A DNA stretch of 64,000 bases from Thermococcus argininiproducens (GCF_023746595.1 NZ_CP080572.1:434001-498000); one strand, 5' to 3'. Shown: positions 36,534 to 45,464, numbered from the stretch's first letter. Made by a program: numbers and translations. The notes: generated by a model from the letters alone, not told the origin.

Positions 36534-37766
36534 TCAGCCCCCTTGTACAACACTTATTGGCACTGGAGTCGCTGATAAAATAAATATTGCCAGTACTATC
36601 AGGGCCAGAGCTATCCTTCTCGGTGTTATTGGGCTAACCTCATCCAAGGCCCCTGGATTGCCTATTCTCCCCATCAATAATATTATGAACCCCCATATGA
36701 GCCAGCCAGCCCATAGAACACTTAAACCAATCATGGCCAAGCCGAGTCCAAAGGTTAAAATTGAGTGGAACTTCTCTCCAAGAAAAGCCCTGGCTATATG
36801 GCCTCCATCGAGCTGGGCTGCGGGGATTAAGTTCAAGAAAGTTACTAGAATTCCAACCCATCCAGCTATTGCCACGGGATGAAGGTAGATCACATAATTC
36901 TCAGGAATTCTGAAGATGTATCTCTCAAGGAGCACCATTATTAAACTCTGACCAAATGCTATTCCTCCCTCAACTTGAGCAACGGCGCTCATCGGTAAAG
37001 CGGGAGAAAGTCTCAAACCTATGAGTAAAACCGGTATAGCGACAATAAACCCAGCTATGGGACCACTTGAGCCTAAATCTATGGCAGCATTTCGCGTGGG
37101 GATTGGGGACTTAACTCTTATAACTGCCCCCAGAGTACCTAGAATATTAGGGAATGGAATGAAGTATGGAAAAGTTGACTTTACTCCATGAAATGTGGCC
37201 GCTATCTTGTGACCCATCTCATGCGTTCCCAAAATTGCCAAAACACTAATCGAAAAGGCCAGGGCATTGAGATAGATGTTCCTAATCCCAGGTAGGTTGT
37301 ATTCATCAAGGAATGATATATAAGACCCCGAAAGCCAGTAGCCCGCAAAGAGTGTGCTCAATACAGTTGCTATGAAAAGCCCTATACCAATGAATGGGTT
37401 CTCTTCCTTCACTTCCTGGGCTGGGAAGAGGTAGAGAATGACCTTTCCTTCCTTCTTCTTTAGAGCTCCCCAATAGCCAAGCTTTTCAAGTTCCCGGAGA
37501 ACTTTCTCAAAGTTGCTCTCTTTTATCTCAAGAACCTCAAAAGCAGTGACATTCCCTCTAGACTGCGTCTCTCCCAAAGAATAGAATTGACTGAGTTTTT
37601 CAATTAAATCTCTCGCAGGCCCCTCCTCAACCACAGGTTCAATTTCAAACCCCACAATAACCATGTCAGATCCACATTTAGGACAAGCCTTCTCCAAGAG
37701 GGCCTCATTTGAATCTATAACCTCCCTATGACCACAGTTAACACATTCATAAATACCTTTTGGCAT
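36534..37766 (-). CDS. Site-2 protease-like (M50) membrane metalloprotease
   Basis: 410 residues. N-terminal zinc ribbon with CVNCG (C8, C11) and CPKCG (C28, C31), a soluble domain to about 115, then 7-8 membrane helices. The zinc protease motif HEMGH is at 182-186; the third ligand is in NLIPAAQLDGGHIARA near 310. It probably cleaves membrane-bound substrates within the bilayer. ATG 37764-37766 follows GGTGGAAAA. Substrate unknown. Confidence 0.88.
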   Translation of the reverse strand: MPKGIYECVNCGHREVIDSNEALLEKACPKCGSDMVIVGFEIEPVVEEGPARDLIEKLSQFYSLGETQSRGNVTAFEVLEIKESNFEKVLRELEKLGYWGALKKKEGKVILYLFPAQEVKEENPFIGIGLFIATVLSTLFAGYWLSGSYISFLDEYNLPGIRNIYLNALAFSISVLAILGTHEMGHKIAATFHGVKSTFPYFIPFPNILGTLGAVIRVKSPIPTRNAAIDLGSSGPIAGFIVAIPVLLIGLRLSPALPMSAVAQVEGGIAFGQSLIMVLLERYIFRIPENYVIYLHPVAIAGWVGILVTFLNLIPAAQLDGGHIARAFLGEKFHSILTFGLGLAMIGLSVLWAGWLIWGFIILLMGRIGNPGALDEVSPITPRRIALALIVLAIFILSATPVPISVVQGG

Positions 37767-37809
37767 TTTTTCCACCACTAAAAAGAAATTGGAAAGGAGA
37801 GCTTAAAAA

Positions 37810-38202
37810 TTATTCCTCTACAATGATCTCCCCTTTATCAGCATCAACCTCAACAAATTGCCCTGTCTTGATTTTGCTTATATCTATTTTATCCACCATG
37901 GGAATTTCGGCTATTATTGCACCCGTAGCTACAATGGTTTCAGCCTCTTCGACAATTATTGCCCTAGGTGCAACCCCATTTTTCTTGAGCTGGTAGATTA
38001 CGTAAGAACCAACGGTTGACCCCTTCCCTCTCGGAAAAACTAGAATTCTATTCTTCACACTCTCGCCTCTAATATCGCTCTCCACATCCTTAATAATCCC
38101 TGTCTTTGGATCAACACCTCCCAAAAAGGACAAGGGTTTTTTAGATACTAGGGCAATACCTTTGGCTTTTCCGCCAAAAATTTTCCTCCCCTTAAGTCTC
38201 AT
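37810..38202 (-). CDS. Phosphomevalonate dehydratase small subunit (aconitase X swivel domain)
   Basis: 130 residues, DUF126. Marker segments are FGGKAKGIALVSKKPLSFLGGVDP near the N-terminus (first 20 residues at 9-28) and the central FPRGKGSTVGSYVIYQLKKN. Together with the large subunit it dehydrates 5-phosphomevalonate to trans-anhydromevalonate 5-phosphate in the archaeal mevalonate pathway. The gene follows the large subunit by 9 nt. Confidence 0.88.
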   Translation of the reverse strand: MRLKGRKIFGGKAKGIALVSKKPLSFLGGVDPKTGIIKDVESDIRGESVKNRILVFPRGKGSTVGSYVIYQLKKNGVAPRAIIVEEAETIVATGAIIAEIPMVDKIDISKIKTGQFVEVDADKGEIIVEE

Positions 38203-38211
38203 CTTCTCACC

Positions 38212-39372
38212 TCACGGTGCCCCGAGTATAAGTTCATCCGTGTTCTCTAATCTAACTTTCAAGCCAGCGGAAGAGAAGTAAAAGCTCGCCTTTCCACTGT
38301 TTGTTGCTATTCCTTGATACCACTTTTCAACTGGAGAGACTATTAGACAGCTATCAACTATCATTTTTCCGTTGTACCGCTCTATTACATCAGTATACCC
38401 CAAAGCGTCTGCTAAAGCTTTTACAACTCTACTGAGGGTTATTAAGAGGGGAATCTTCAAAGGTTTTTCTCGTATCTTAAGGAGCTCAACAATTTCCTTT
38501 ACCTCCTGAATAGAAGCGTGAGGACACCCTATAACTATTGCATCTATTTCCTCCCACTCAGCGTTAAATCTCTCTTTAACTTCTTTAAGTTCTTCATCAC
38601 CCACTTGAAGCCTCTCTACACTATCCACCAAAGCTTCTTTATACTCTGGAGTCTCCCCTTCAACGTGATAGAGGGCGATTGAACCAGTGGCGGCCATTGA
38701 AGCCCCAAGCTCTTTTAAGTGATCAAGAGCTTTAACTTTGAGACCCTTAAAGTAAGGAACGTCATTTTTCAGAGCCTTACCGAGGTGATAACCTAGAAAG
38801 CTGTAATCGGCAAATCCTCTAACTTTAGCTTCTACCTCCACTATTATAGTTGCTTTTCTGTTTTCTTCTAAATGGAGTCCATAGTTAGGGGTTTTTCCCA
38901 CTATTGCCGCAGCCAAACTAGAAGGACCACCCTCCCTATTGGTTCTAGCCCCAATTATAGAGTTTGCAAAAACAACTGCCGAGCTTTCACTCCATGCTAT
39001 ATGGTCCCCAAATTTAGGAAGGTTTGCCCCATAATAAGGAGTACAAGTAGAGGTTATCTCAATGCCCATGGCCTTATAAAGGTTTAAAATTTCTCTCTGC
39101 TTCTCCATGAAAACCTCTTCCCCAATTCCCGCTGGGTTTAGAGTAGTGTAAACACTCACCTTTGCCCCCGCGTCTACAAAGTCCTTAAGAAACTCTATTC
39201 CTGCATCCCCAATATTTTTGTAAGAAACTCCTGCAACTTGAGCACTCTTAATTGGGATAAGTTTATCAGCGCCATAAATCTCTCCCAAGGCCACGAGGAT
39301 TTCCATGGCCTTTTGAAGTGCAAAACCATACTCCCCAGCCAGTATTAACTCTTCTTCTTTCGTGAGGTACAT
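38212..39372 (-). CDS. Phosphomevalonate dehydratase large subunit (aconitase X catalytic domain)
   Basis: 386 residues. Aconitase X features: SAQVAGVSYKNIGDAG near 45, STCTPYYGANLPKFGDHIAWSESSAVVFANS (cluster cysteine near 105), GARTNREGGPSSLAAA and VIGCPHAS. It binds a [4Fe-4S] cluster for dehydration. The ATG 39370-39372 follows GGTGATAAA; the frame stays open upstream to 39513 but that part is not family-like. Part of isoprenoid lipid synthesis. Confidence 0.9.
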   Translation of the reverse strand: MYLTKEEELILAGEYGFALQKAMEILVALGEIYGADKLIPIKSAQVAGVSYKNIGDAGIEFLKDFVDAGAKVSVYTTLNPAGIGEEVFMEKQREILNLYKAMGIEITSTCTPYYGANLPKFGDHIAWSESSAVVFANSIIGARTNREGGPSSLAAAIVGKTPNYGLHLEENRKATIIVEVEAKVRGFADYSFLGYHLGKALKNDVPYFKGLKVKALDHLKELGASMAATGSIALYHVEGETPEYKEALVDSVERLQVGDEELKEVKERFNAEWEEIDAIVIGCPHASIQEVKEIVELLKIREKPLKIPLLITLSRVVKALADALGYTDVIERYNGKMIVDSCLIVSPVEKWYQGIATNSGKASFYFSSAGLKVRLENTDELILGAP

Positions 39373-39493
39373 TTTATCACCACTACCCTTTATACAAAAG
39401 AACTTTAAAGGTTTGCTAAGCATAGTATGGTCAAATAACCAGCAAGTAATGATTTCAATAATCAGATAAGATCTAATCTTAAAGGTGATAAAA

Positions 39494-40042
39494 ATGCGAG
39501 GACAAGGTTCCATTGAATATACATTTATGCTAAGTGGAGCTTTACTTACAATCTTCCTTGTGCTTCACACCTTAGCGGGAATAAACCTCGGACCACAAGA
39601 GATCATAAATCAGATCTCCGTTGAAATAAACGAAGAACTTACAGCATACTCAAATCAAAATTGTGATGGGATTCCCAATGTCGTGATTTATTATGTTAAC
39701 TATGATGCAGGAGGCAGATTTATTAGCGACATATTTGTCTTGAACGATGAGTATGTAATAATAGCCAATATCTGGTGCAAGGACGTTGATTTAAAGGGAT
39801 GGAGACTGACGGATGAGAAAGACCATGTGTTCACTTTTCCAGAAATAGTCATAAATCCTGGAGACATGATAACCATTCACACAGGGAAAGGAACCGATAA
39901 TGAAACTGACATCTATTGGGGAAACTCACTCCCTGTGTGGAATAATGAGAAAGATACCGCTTATCTCTATTCAGCGGATGGGACCCTAATAGACAAATGT
40001 TCTTGGAGCGAAAGAGGAGAAGGGAGTATAAAATGTCATTAA
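39494..40042 (+). CDS. Class III signal-peptide protein with lamin-tail-like domain
   Basis: 182 residues. Starts MRGQGSIEYTFMLSGALLTIF: class III site QGSIEY and pilin-type helix. The C-terminal half (VIIANIWCKDVDLKGWRLTD, FPEIVINPGDMITIHTGKG, DTAYLYSADGTLIDKCSW) matches the lamin tail domain (LTD), an immunoglobulin-like module found in secreted proteins. ATG at 39494 follows GGTGATAAA. Such a protein could be a pilus-associated adhesin or minor pilin. It is apart from the pilin pair at 34.7-35.6 kb. Confidence 0.82.
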   Translation: MRGQGSIEYTFMLSGALLTIFLVLHTLAGINLGPQEIINQISVEINEELTAYSNQNCDGIPNVVIYYVNYDAGGRFISDIFVLNDEYVIIANIWCKDVDLKGWRLTDEKDHVFTFPEIVINPGDMITIHTGKGTDNETDIYWGNSLPVWNNEKDTAYLYSADGTLIDKCSWSERGEGSIKCH

Positions 40043-40152
40043 GCGTTTTTCCTTTCATTTGAGGCTTAACAACTACAACCAGAGAAATTTTTATCTTTTT
40101 TGGGAAGGCCTCTTTAGAAAGGGGGGATGTAAACACTCTAAAAAGTGAGCGC

Positions 40153-40168
40153 CGAAAGGTTTAAATAC
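40153..40168 (+). promoter_or_regulatory. BRE/TATA promoter for the structured RNA
   Basis: CGAAAGGTTTAAATAC is close to the ideal Thermococcales BRE/TATA pattern. Initiation about 22-25 nt downstream gives a start near 40190, at the foot of the folded region. No protein-coding gene follows, which supports a stable RNA product. Confidence 0.65.
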
Positions 40169-40187
40169 TCTTGCTAGTAGTAATTAG

Positions 40188-40345
40188 TAGTTCGACAATT
40201 TGAAAAGTAGCCGGCGATTCCTCCGTTGAGAGGATAGCTGGTAGTGGCCGCGTGAACCGGCCGGCGAGAGTGAGGCTACCGGTAACGGGATGCCAAATGA
40301 ACTCTCACAAAACCCTGCCCTTGCGGACGGGGTAGTTCACAGGCT
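40188..40345 (+). ncRNA. Structured noncoding RNA, possibly omega-RNA-like
   Basis: GC-rich island in AT-rich DNA, behind a strong promoter. Predicted pairings by eye: GTAGCC (40207-40212) with GGCTAC (40274-40279) closing two hairpins, TCCTC/GAGGA (40219-40223/40230-40234) and GGCCG/CGGCC (40246-40250/40258-40262); then a separate hairpin with TGAACT/AGTTCA (40298-40303/40334-40339) and ACCC/GGGT inside. The last hairpin contains GCCCTTGCGGACGGGG, nearly identical to the core of the IS200/IS605-like copy 3 (GCCCTTAAGGACGGGG). A conserved Thermococcales ncRNA (Hgc/Ssc-type families) is the alternative. No long open frame covers it. Confidence 0.6.
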
Positions 40346-40437
40346 TAAATAAATCCTATCCTTCACATTTAGAATGCTAGGTATACAGCGTACGACAAGC
40401 AATTCCAAGGTAATAAGTAGTCCCTTATAAGAACCGT

Positions 40438-40450
40438 AAGCTTTATAAAT
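40438..40450 (+). promoter_or_regulatory. TATA box of the initiator tRNA gene
   Basis: AAGCTTTATAAAT lies about 30-43 nt before the mature tRNA 5' end, the usual placement for an archaeal tRNA promoter with a short 5' leader. Confidence 0.65.
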
Positions 40451-40480
40451 TCCCATCAGATAAGAGATATCGGGTCAAGC

Positions 40481-40558
40481 AGCGGGGTGGGGCAGCTAGG
40501 AGTGCCCGCCGGGCTCATAACCCGGAGGTCGGCCGTTCAAATCGGCCCCCCGCTACCA
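40481..40558 (+). tRNA. Initiator tRNA-Met (CAT)
   Basis: 78 nt with encoded CCA end. Acceptor stem AGCGGGG/CCCCGCT gives the A1-U72 pair typical of archaeal initiators. Anticodon CAT at 40516-40518 sits on a stem of three G-C pairs (GGG/CCC), the initiator hallmark. The T arm holds GTTCAAATC. No intron. It is the only tRNA I see in the window. Confidence 0.93.
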
Positions 40559-40566
40559 GGTACATT

Positions 40567-40586
40567 TTTGTACATTGATGTACAAA
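40567..40586. repeat. Inverted repeat downstream of the initiator tRNA
   Basis: TTTGTACA-TTGA-TGTACAAA: eight-base perfect arms and a four-base loop, 9 nt after the tRNA. GTACA occurs a third time at 40560-40564. It could fold in RNA as a 3' processing/termination structure or serve as an operator for the gene at 40672. Confidence 0.45.
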
Positions 40587-40671
40587 CCAGTGCAATTTTT
40601 GAATAAGAGATTCTTAAGAGGTTATCAATCCCACCAAAAATTTTAAAACTACTTGTGTTGGCATTTTTACT

Positions 40672-41589
40672 ATGAGAAGTTTAAAAGAATTAAATATTGA
40701 AGAGTTGCATAGAGTAATACAACGGGCTAAAGAGCTAAGAGATCAGAACATCAGTTACTCCCGAATAGCCTCGATTCTTGGAGAAGAGTTTAAAGTTAGA
40801 GTTTCCAAGCCAACGGTTATGCGTTGGTGCAAAGGGCTCCACAACCCATTCAATAAAACAAAAGAAATCCCACTCGAGCCTTCACCAAGCTTATCTTATG
40901 TTATTGGAGTTTTTCTTGGTGATGGGAGCACAACCAAACTGAAAAATGGGAGATATATAATAAAGTTAAAAGCAATTGATAGAGAATTTGTGGAGAGATT
41001 CAGAAACGCGCTAGGGAATTTATGCATTAAAACTACCTTCGGCTTTGAACACGATTCTACACGTGTTGACAGATGGTATGCGGAGGGGAGCAATAAAACT
41101 CTTTTTCAATTTTTAAACGGCCCCAGAGAACAATTATTCAAAGTGGCGAGGGAATACCCTCGAGAATTCTTACAAGGCCTATTCGATAGCGAGGGATTTC
41201 CCGTGATTAGCGCCAAAAATAGGTTTCAAGTTCGCGTAGCACTAGCGAATTCAGATTTAGAACTTCTCAACACGACTAAAAGACTACTTTTAGAAAAGTT
41301 TGGAATTTCCACGCGTTTAATTCAAACCCACAAAAAGGGCACTCCAATTGTAATCCGGGGTGTGGAATACAAATACAACGTAAATATGTACCTCCTCTGG
41401 ATCTATCGTTTAGGACATGTCTGGAGATTTGCAAAGGAAATTGGCTTTACATCCAGTAGAAAACAAGAGAAATTAGAAGATGCCCTACATTTAAGTGAAA
41501 TGCCAACAGAAGAAGCCATTAGAATCTGGCACCAAAACTACATGAAAGGCTCAAGAGGATATATAAAACGACCTCTAAAGCAACATTAA
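40672..41589 (+). CDS. Free-standing LAGLIDADG homing-endonuclease-like protein with N-terminal HTH
   Basis: 305 residues. Residues ~8-58 look like a helix-turn-helix (ISYSRIASILGEEFKVRVSKPTVMRWCKG). Two LAGLIDADG motifs follow: SYVIGVFLGDGST (75-87) and EFLQGLFDSEG (165-175), each with the expected acidic residue. It is neither in an intein nor in an intron. A DNA endonuclease or a domesticated DNA-binding/maturase protein is possible. A TTTTAAAAC TATA-like element lies about 30 nt upstream and no clear ribosome binding site is visible, suggesting a leaderless or very short-leader mRNA. It lies 113 nt after the initiator tRNA. Confidence 0.82.
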   Translation: MRSLKELNIEELHRVIQRAKELRDQNISYSRIASILGEEFKVRVSKPTVMRWCKGLHNPFNKTKEIPLEPSPSLSYVIGVFLGDGSTTKLKNGRYIIKLKAIDREFVERFRNALGNLCIKTTFGFEHDSTRVDRWYAEGSNKTLFQFLNGPREQLFKVAREYPREFLQGLFDSEGFPVISAKNRFQVRVALANSDLELLNTTKRLLLEKFGISTRLIQTHKKGTPIVIRGVEYKYNVNMYLLWIYRLGHVWRFAKEIGFTSSRKQEKLEDALHLSEMPTEEAIRIWHQNYMKGSRGYIKRPLKQH

Positions 41590-41623
41590 TAAATCCCTCA
41601 CCAATAGCTCAGAGAGGGCGATT

Positions 41624-42454
41624 ATGGAATTAGTAGTACTCGGACACGTTGCAATCGACCATGTCATCTTTCCAAATAAAGAGGAGATAATTCTCCCTGG
41701 AGGAGCCGCTACCGCTGTAGCTACTTCAGCAGCCTTAAGTGGTGCCAAAGTGGGATTAGTGACAAAAATAGGGAAAGATTTTCCAAAGGAGTGGCTCGAG
41801 AAGCTTGAGGAAATCATAGATATAAGAGGGGTTCAGATTCTTGAAGGAAATACCATTCACATATACATGATTTACCATGAAGACGGAAGTGTTGATGCTC
41901 CTGTGGATATGGGAGTAGCTCAGAAAATGGGAGAGACAAAAATTCCCGATGAGTATTTAAATGCAAAGATCTTCCATATTTCTCCAATCCCTCCTGAAGA
42001 GCAGCTTAAAGCTATAAGACGCCTAAAGAATAGACGAATAAGTCTGGACTTTAATCCAACATACATGGAAGACTACAGAACTAAAAAAGACCTTATGATG
42101 GAAATCATATCGAAATCAGAAATAATCTTTCCAAATGAAAGAGAAGCCCTGACAATAACTGGAGAAAGAGACATTAAAAAAGCTATCGAAAAACTTTATG
42201 AATGGGGAGCTGAGATTATCGTGGTTACTATGGGTGAAAATGGTGTTCTTTTATATAATGGAGAAAACTTTATGCACTTCAAGGCTCTCCCTATTGACAA
42301 AATCATCGACCCTACTGGGGCTGGAGATGCCTTTGCCGGGGGATTTTTGGCCTATTATGCAAAAGAGAAACCTATAGAAGAATGTGTAAAACAAGGGCTG
42401 CTAAGAGCAAGAGAAGTCTTGAAGAAGAAGGGAAGCTGGAGCATTGAAGTCTAA
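41624..42454 (+). CDS. PfkB-family carbohydrate/nucleoside kinase
   Basis: 276 residues. N-terminal signature GGAATAVATSAALSGAKV near 27 and C-terminal DPTGAGDAFAGGFLAYY near 229-245, where the Asp of GAGD is the catalytic base. Short compared with ribokinase (about 300). Substrate could be a sugar or nucleoside; not resolvable here. GAGGGCG precedes the ATG. It converges with the next gene, overlapping 4 nt. Confidence 0.88.
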   Translation: MELVVLGHVAIDHVIFPNKEEIILPGGAATAVATSAALSGAKVGLVTKIGKDFPKEWLEKLEEIIDIRGVQILEGNTIHIYMIYHEDGSVDAPVDMGVAQKMGETKIPDEYLNAKIFHISPIPPEEQLKAIRRLKNRRISLDFNPTYMEDYRTKKDLMMEIISKSEIIFPNEREALTITGERDIKKAIEKLYEWGAEIIVVTMGENGVLLYNGENFMHFKALPIDKIIDPTGAGDAFAGGFLAYYAKEKPIEECVKQGLLRAREVLKKKGSWSIEV

Positions 42455-42870
42455 TCCCTTGTGACCATTCTTGAAAACAAGTAGAGGGAGAGTAAAACAA
42501 GCACTGCAATTGCTGTAACCTCAAACTTAGGCATGACCGCCGAAAGTCCCGCTATTAAAATGTATGTCGGAATTGCCAGAAGAGATGCTACAGTGACTAT
42601 TAAGTAGTGCTCCCTTGGGGCCTTTTCTCTGTCCAAGTACGCAGATTCAATAAAAATAAGACCCAAGGCCACCAAAAACAGGCCCTCAATACTCCCTACT
42701 TTATAATATACTAAGAATCCTATAAGAGCTACAAGAAATAGGGTACCAAAGAAATATGATAAAAACACCAATGGGGCTAGTACTAATACAGGCAAAATTT
42801 CCCTATAATTTAACAAAACAATGGCCATGACTATAAGCAGAATTGGAGAAAATCTTATTCCAATCTTCAT
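42451..42870 (-). CDS. Small membrane protein of the MoxR/DUF58 operon
   Basis: 139 residues, five hydrophobic segments covering almost the entire chain, basic C-terminus (FSRMVTRD). No known motif. It is the last gene of the operon; its ATG overlaps the DUF58 stop (ATGA). Its conserved place suggests a membrane partner of the DUF58 protein. Function unknown. Confidence 0.65.
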   Translation of the reverse strand: MKIGIRFSPILLIVMAIVLLNYREILPVLVLAPLVFLSYFFGTLFLVALIGFLVYYKVGSIEGLFLVALGLIFIESAYLDREKAPREHYLIVTVASLLAIPTYILIAGLSAVMPKFEVTAIAVLVLLSLYLFSRMVTRD

Positions 42871-44111
42871 AAGCTAACGACCTCCGCGATAGCTGTTTTA
42901 AGAGGTTTATTGACATCCCAATCTATTATCAACGCATAGGGAGAAAGCTTCCTGAGATAGGCTTTTCTTTTAAGGCCTAAGATCTTAATTGCAAGTTCCT
43001 GTTCTCTGCTTCTCGGTTTTAAAGCAGAATAGGGGTCAGGGGAAACAACTATTGTCTTGTAGCCATAATAGTACATCATCTTCAGGGCTTTTCTGCTTTC
43101 CTCACTTACAAGTGGAGAAATGTAAATTATCTGAGCATTTGCCGGGAAGCGGGTTCTTATGAGATGTTCCACTTGATAGGCAATGAGATTGTTCTTATCG
43201 GGTTTTGCTGTGCTCAAGAGGTCAACACATCTAAAGAAATGCCTCTTTCCATAATCCACTCTAGCCCAGAGGGGAACACTTTCAGAAAGCAGAAGACCAA
43301 AGCTTGTTCCATTTTTGAGACAGTCTAACATAAGGGAAGCTGCTGCTCTTACGGAATAGTCTATAACCTGAGCACCTAGGTAACCTGCATCAAGAACTAT
43401 TACAACATCCACCTTTCTTTCGCTCTCATATTCGTTACTCATTACTTTACCAATTTTGGCTGTTGCTTTCCAGTTAATTATTTTAAATGGATCTCCAGGC
43501 TGATACTCTCTAATTGCATGAAATTCAACCCCCTCACCAATTCTGGGAGATGGTAATGGGCCAACGGTGATTTTCGTTCCCTTTGTGGAATAAGGAGTTA
43601 TTACATCCTCAATAAGGGGCACGCCAATAAGTTCATCGTATAATTCAACCTCCCTATCCTTTTTGAAAAAGCCAAAAGGATCTTGGTAACTCATCCTAAT
43701 TCGGGTGAACTCGTGAACTCCTCTGCGAACTTTAATTTTATAGGAAACTTCTCTAACCTCATCTTTTTTTAGCGAGAGTAAAAATTCCTTACTGCCTTCA
43801 ATTATTTCAAGCTCTTCTGGAACATCTTCGGTTATTTTTAAGCTTGGAATCCTCTCTTTTGATTTGACTTTAAGCTTCACTTCTATAATCTCTCCCTCGA
43901 GGATCCTATCATGAGGAAGAATGCGCTCAATCTCTACATCAAGTCGAGGTTTGAAAAAGGCCACAGCAATGAAGAAAAGCCACATTATTGGAAGTGTTAA
44001 ATAAATCATGTCCCATCTTAATGTGAAGAACGCTATTAATACCCCTAACCATAAAGCAAGTAAAAGTTGAAGTGCCTTTCCAGTTGGGTAAAACTCCCTC
44101 ATATTCCTCAC
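42867..44111 (-). CDS. DUF58 (vWA-like) membrane protein
   Basis: 414 residues. Two N-terminal membrane helices ([16 protein letters not shown] and [14 protein letters not shown]), a beta-rich domain, then the DUF58 signature [28 protein letters not shown] (first 20 residues near 192-211), leading into a vWA-like domain with [13 protein letters not shown]. Such proteins work with MoxR ATPases, probably as chaperones for protein-complex assembly. It overlaps moxR by 4 nt. Confidence 0.87.
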   Translation of the reverse strand: MRNMREFYPTGKALQLLLALWLGVLIAFFTLRWDMIYLTLPIMWLFFIAVAFFKPRLDVEIERILPHDRILEGEIIEVKLKVKSKERIPSLKITEDVPEELEIIEGSKEFLLSLKKDEVREVSYKIKVRRGVHEFTRIRMSYQDPFGFFKKDREVELYDELIGVPLIEDVITPYSTKGTKITVGPLPSPRIGEGVEFHAIREYQPGDPFKIINWKATAKIGKVMSNEYESERKVDVVIVLDAGYLGAQVIDYSVRAAASLMLDCLKNGTSFGLLLSESVPLWARVDYGKRHFFRCVDLLSTAKPDKNNLIAYQVEHLIRTRFPANAQIIYISPLVSEESRKALKMMYYYGYKTIVVSPDPYSALKPRSREQELAIKILGLKRKAYLRKLSPYALIIDWDVNKPLKTAIAEVVSL

Positions 44112-45061
44112 TCGAATTTTGGAACTGGTATTTTCTCAAGCATTCTCTCTACTACCATTTCCTGGCTGACTCTTGTGTACCAGAGTTCCCTCTTTAGAAT
44201 AAGGCGGTGACTTAAAGCAGGAATGGCCACTCTCTTTACATCATCAGGAATCACATAATCTCTTCCATCCAAAGCAGCGTAAGCTCTTGAAAGCCTAAGT
44301 AAGGCCAAACTTCCCCTTGGTGATGCTCCAACTTCAATCTCCTTCTTATTCTCCCTTGTAGCCCGTACTATCTCAGTTATATAATCCAACACTGCGTCAC
44401 TTACATAAACTTCTTCAATTGCCTTCTGCATTTTAATGACTTCCTCAGAAGAGCTCACCCGGTTTATATCAACCTCCTCCTTCTTTCTCCCAATTCTCCT
44501 CTTTAGTATTTCGACTTCTTCTTCCTTTGTGGGATATCCTATTCTAAGTCTAACCAAAAACCTATCTAGCTGAGCTTCTGGAAGGGGGTATGTCCCTTCT
44601 TGCTCTATGGGATTTTGAGTTGCTATGACCACAAACGGTCTCTCAAGATAGCGAGTTTTTCCCTCTATTGTTACCTGTCTTTCTTGCATAGCCTCAAGGA
44701 GAGCAGATTGGGTTTTTGGAGGCGCTCTATTGACCTCATCTGCAAGAAGAATGTTTGTAAATATTGGGCCCTCTTTGAATTCAAACTCGAGAGTTTTCTG
44801 GTTAAAGACACTAACTCCCAGAATATCAGAAGGCAACAAATCGGGGGTAAACTGAACTCTTCTAAATTTAACGCCTAAAGCCGCAGCAAAGCTCTTTGCC
44901 ATTAGTGTTTTTGCCAAGCCTGGCAAGTCTTCAATAAGTATGTGGCCATCTGCCAATATTGTTGCCAGCATCAGTTTCAAAACTTCTCTTTTTCCAACTA
45001 TTGCCCTACCTACCTCATTCAAAATTTCATTTCCCTTTTCGTGGACCTCTTCTATTTTCAT
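44108..45061 (-). CDS. moxR: MoxR-family AAA+ ATPase
   Basis: 317 residues. MoxR features: [16 protein letters not shown] (Walker A, GLAKT, with the usual G..KT), [39 protein letters not shown] (Walker B, first 20 residues near 103-122) and [22 protein letters not shown] (sensor 1 and arginine region). It probably remodels or activates target proteins together with the DUF58 protein. ATG follows GGAGGATGTAA, inside the end of the upstream gene (35-nt overlap). Confidence 0.93.
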   Translation of the reverse strand: MKIEEVHEKGNEILNEVGRAIVGKREVLKLMLATILADGHILIEDLPGLAKTLMAKSFAAALGVKFRRVQFTPDLLPSDILGVSVFNQKTLEFEFKEGPIFTNILLADEVNRAPPKTQSALLEAMQERQVTIEGKTRYLERPFVVIATQNPIEQEGTYPLPEAQLDRFLVRLRIGYPTKEEEVEILKRRIGRKKEEVDINRVSSSEEVIKMQKAIEEVYVSDAVLDYITEIVRATRENKKEIEVGASPRGSLALLRLSRAYAALDGRDYVIPDDVKRVAIPALSHRLILKRELWYTRVSQEMVVERMLEKIPVPKFE

Positions 45062-45464
45062 TTACATCCTCCTCCACAATTTTAAGAGCATTTTCAAGAT
45101 TCTCCAAAAAGTTTCCCCCTTGATATGAAGAACCAAAAACCTCCCTTGTTCTCTCCACTGCTTTTTCTCTATTCTCCTCTAGAACCTCATATATTTCAAG
45201 AACTGTATCAGAAATAATTTGTCTTGCAACCGTTCCCTTCTTTGCCATTTTTATAATATCGGCGAGTCTTTCAACATCGGTTCTCTTTTCTCGCTTACTC
45301 TCTCTCCTTCTCGGGATATAGGGGAGTTCAGTCTCTTCTAAGATGAATGCGAGCAGGATTACACCCGCAATTAAAACGGCGATCCACCTAACTAGATACG
45401 AACCAGCGAAGAATGCTATCAGCACAAATGGCAAAACCAGGAAAAACACAAGGTTAAACCTCAT
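45027..45464 (-). CDS. Membrane protein of the MoxR operon
   Basis: 145 residues. Two N-terminal membrane helices ([19 protein letters not shown] and [15 protein letters not shown]) and a charged, helical C-terminal part ([21 protein letters not shown]...). Its 3' end overlaps moxR by 35 nt in another frame, and its 5' end overlaps the DUF4129 gene by 11 nt. Family not recognised; expected to work with its neighbours. Confidence 0.7.
   Translation of the reverse strand: MRFNLVFFLVLPFVLIAFFAGSYLVRWIAVLIAGVILLAFILEETELPYIPRRRESKREKRTDVERLADIIKMAKKGTVARQIISDTVLEIYEVLEENREKAVERTREVFGSSYQGGNFLENLENALKIVEEDVNENRRGPRKGK

Noticed and set aside
39373-39513. 47-codon N-terminal extension of the aconitase X large subunit
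   Set aside because: Not family-like; GGTGATAAA supports the later ATG, and the region overlaps promoters of the divergent pilin-like gene.
40290-40345. Reading the 3' hairpin at 40.3 kb as an H/ACA guide
   Set aside because: A GAACT/AGTTC stem is followed by ACA, but there is no 3' pocket strand and the distance from pocket to ACA is far below 14 nt.
40138-40345. Remnant protein-coding tnpB
   Set aside because: Both tail-like frames meet stop codons at their 5' side within about 60-80 nt and no zinc-finger or RuvC motif is found upstream; only an RNA or a 3'-end relic is supported.
40188-40480. RNase P RNA or SRP RNA
   Set aside because: The conserved RNase P core words (GAGGAAAGTC-like, ACAGAA) and the SRP Alu/S-domain signatures are absent and the structured part is too short.
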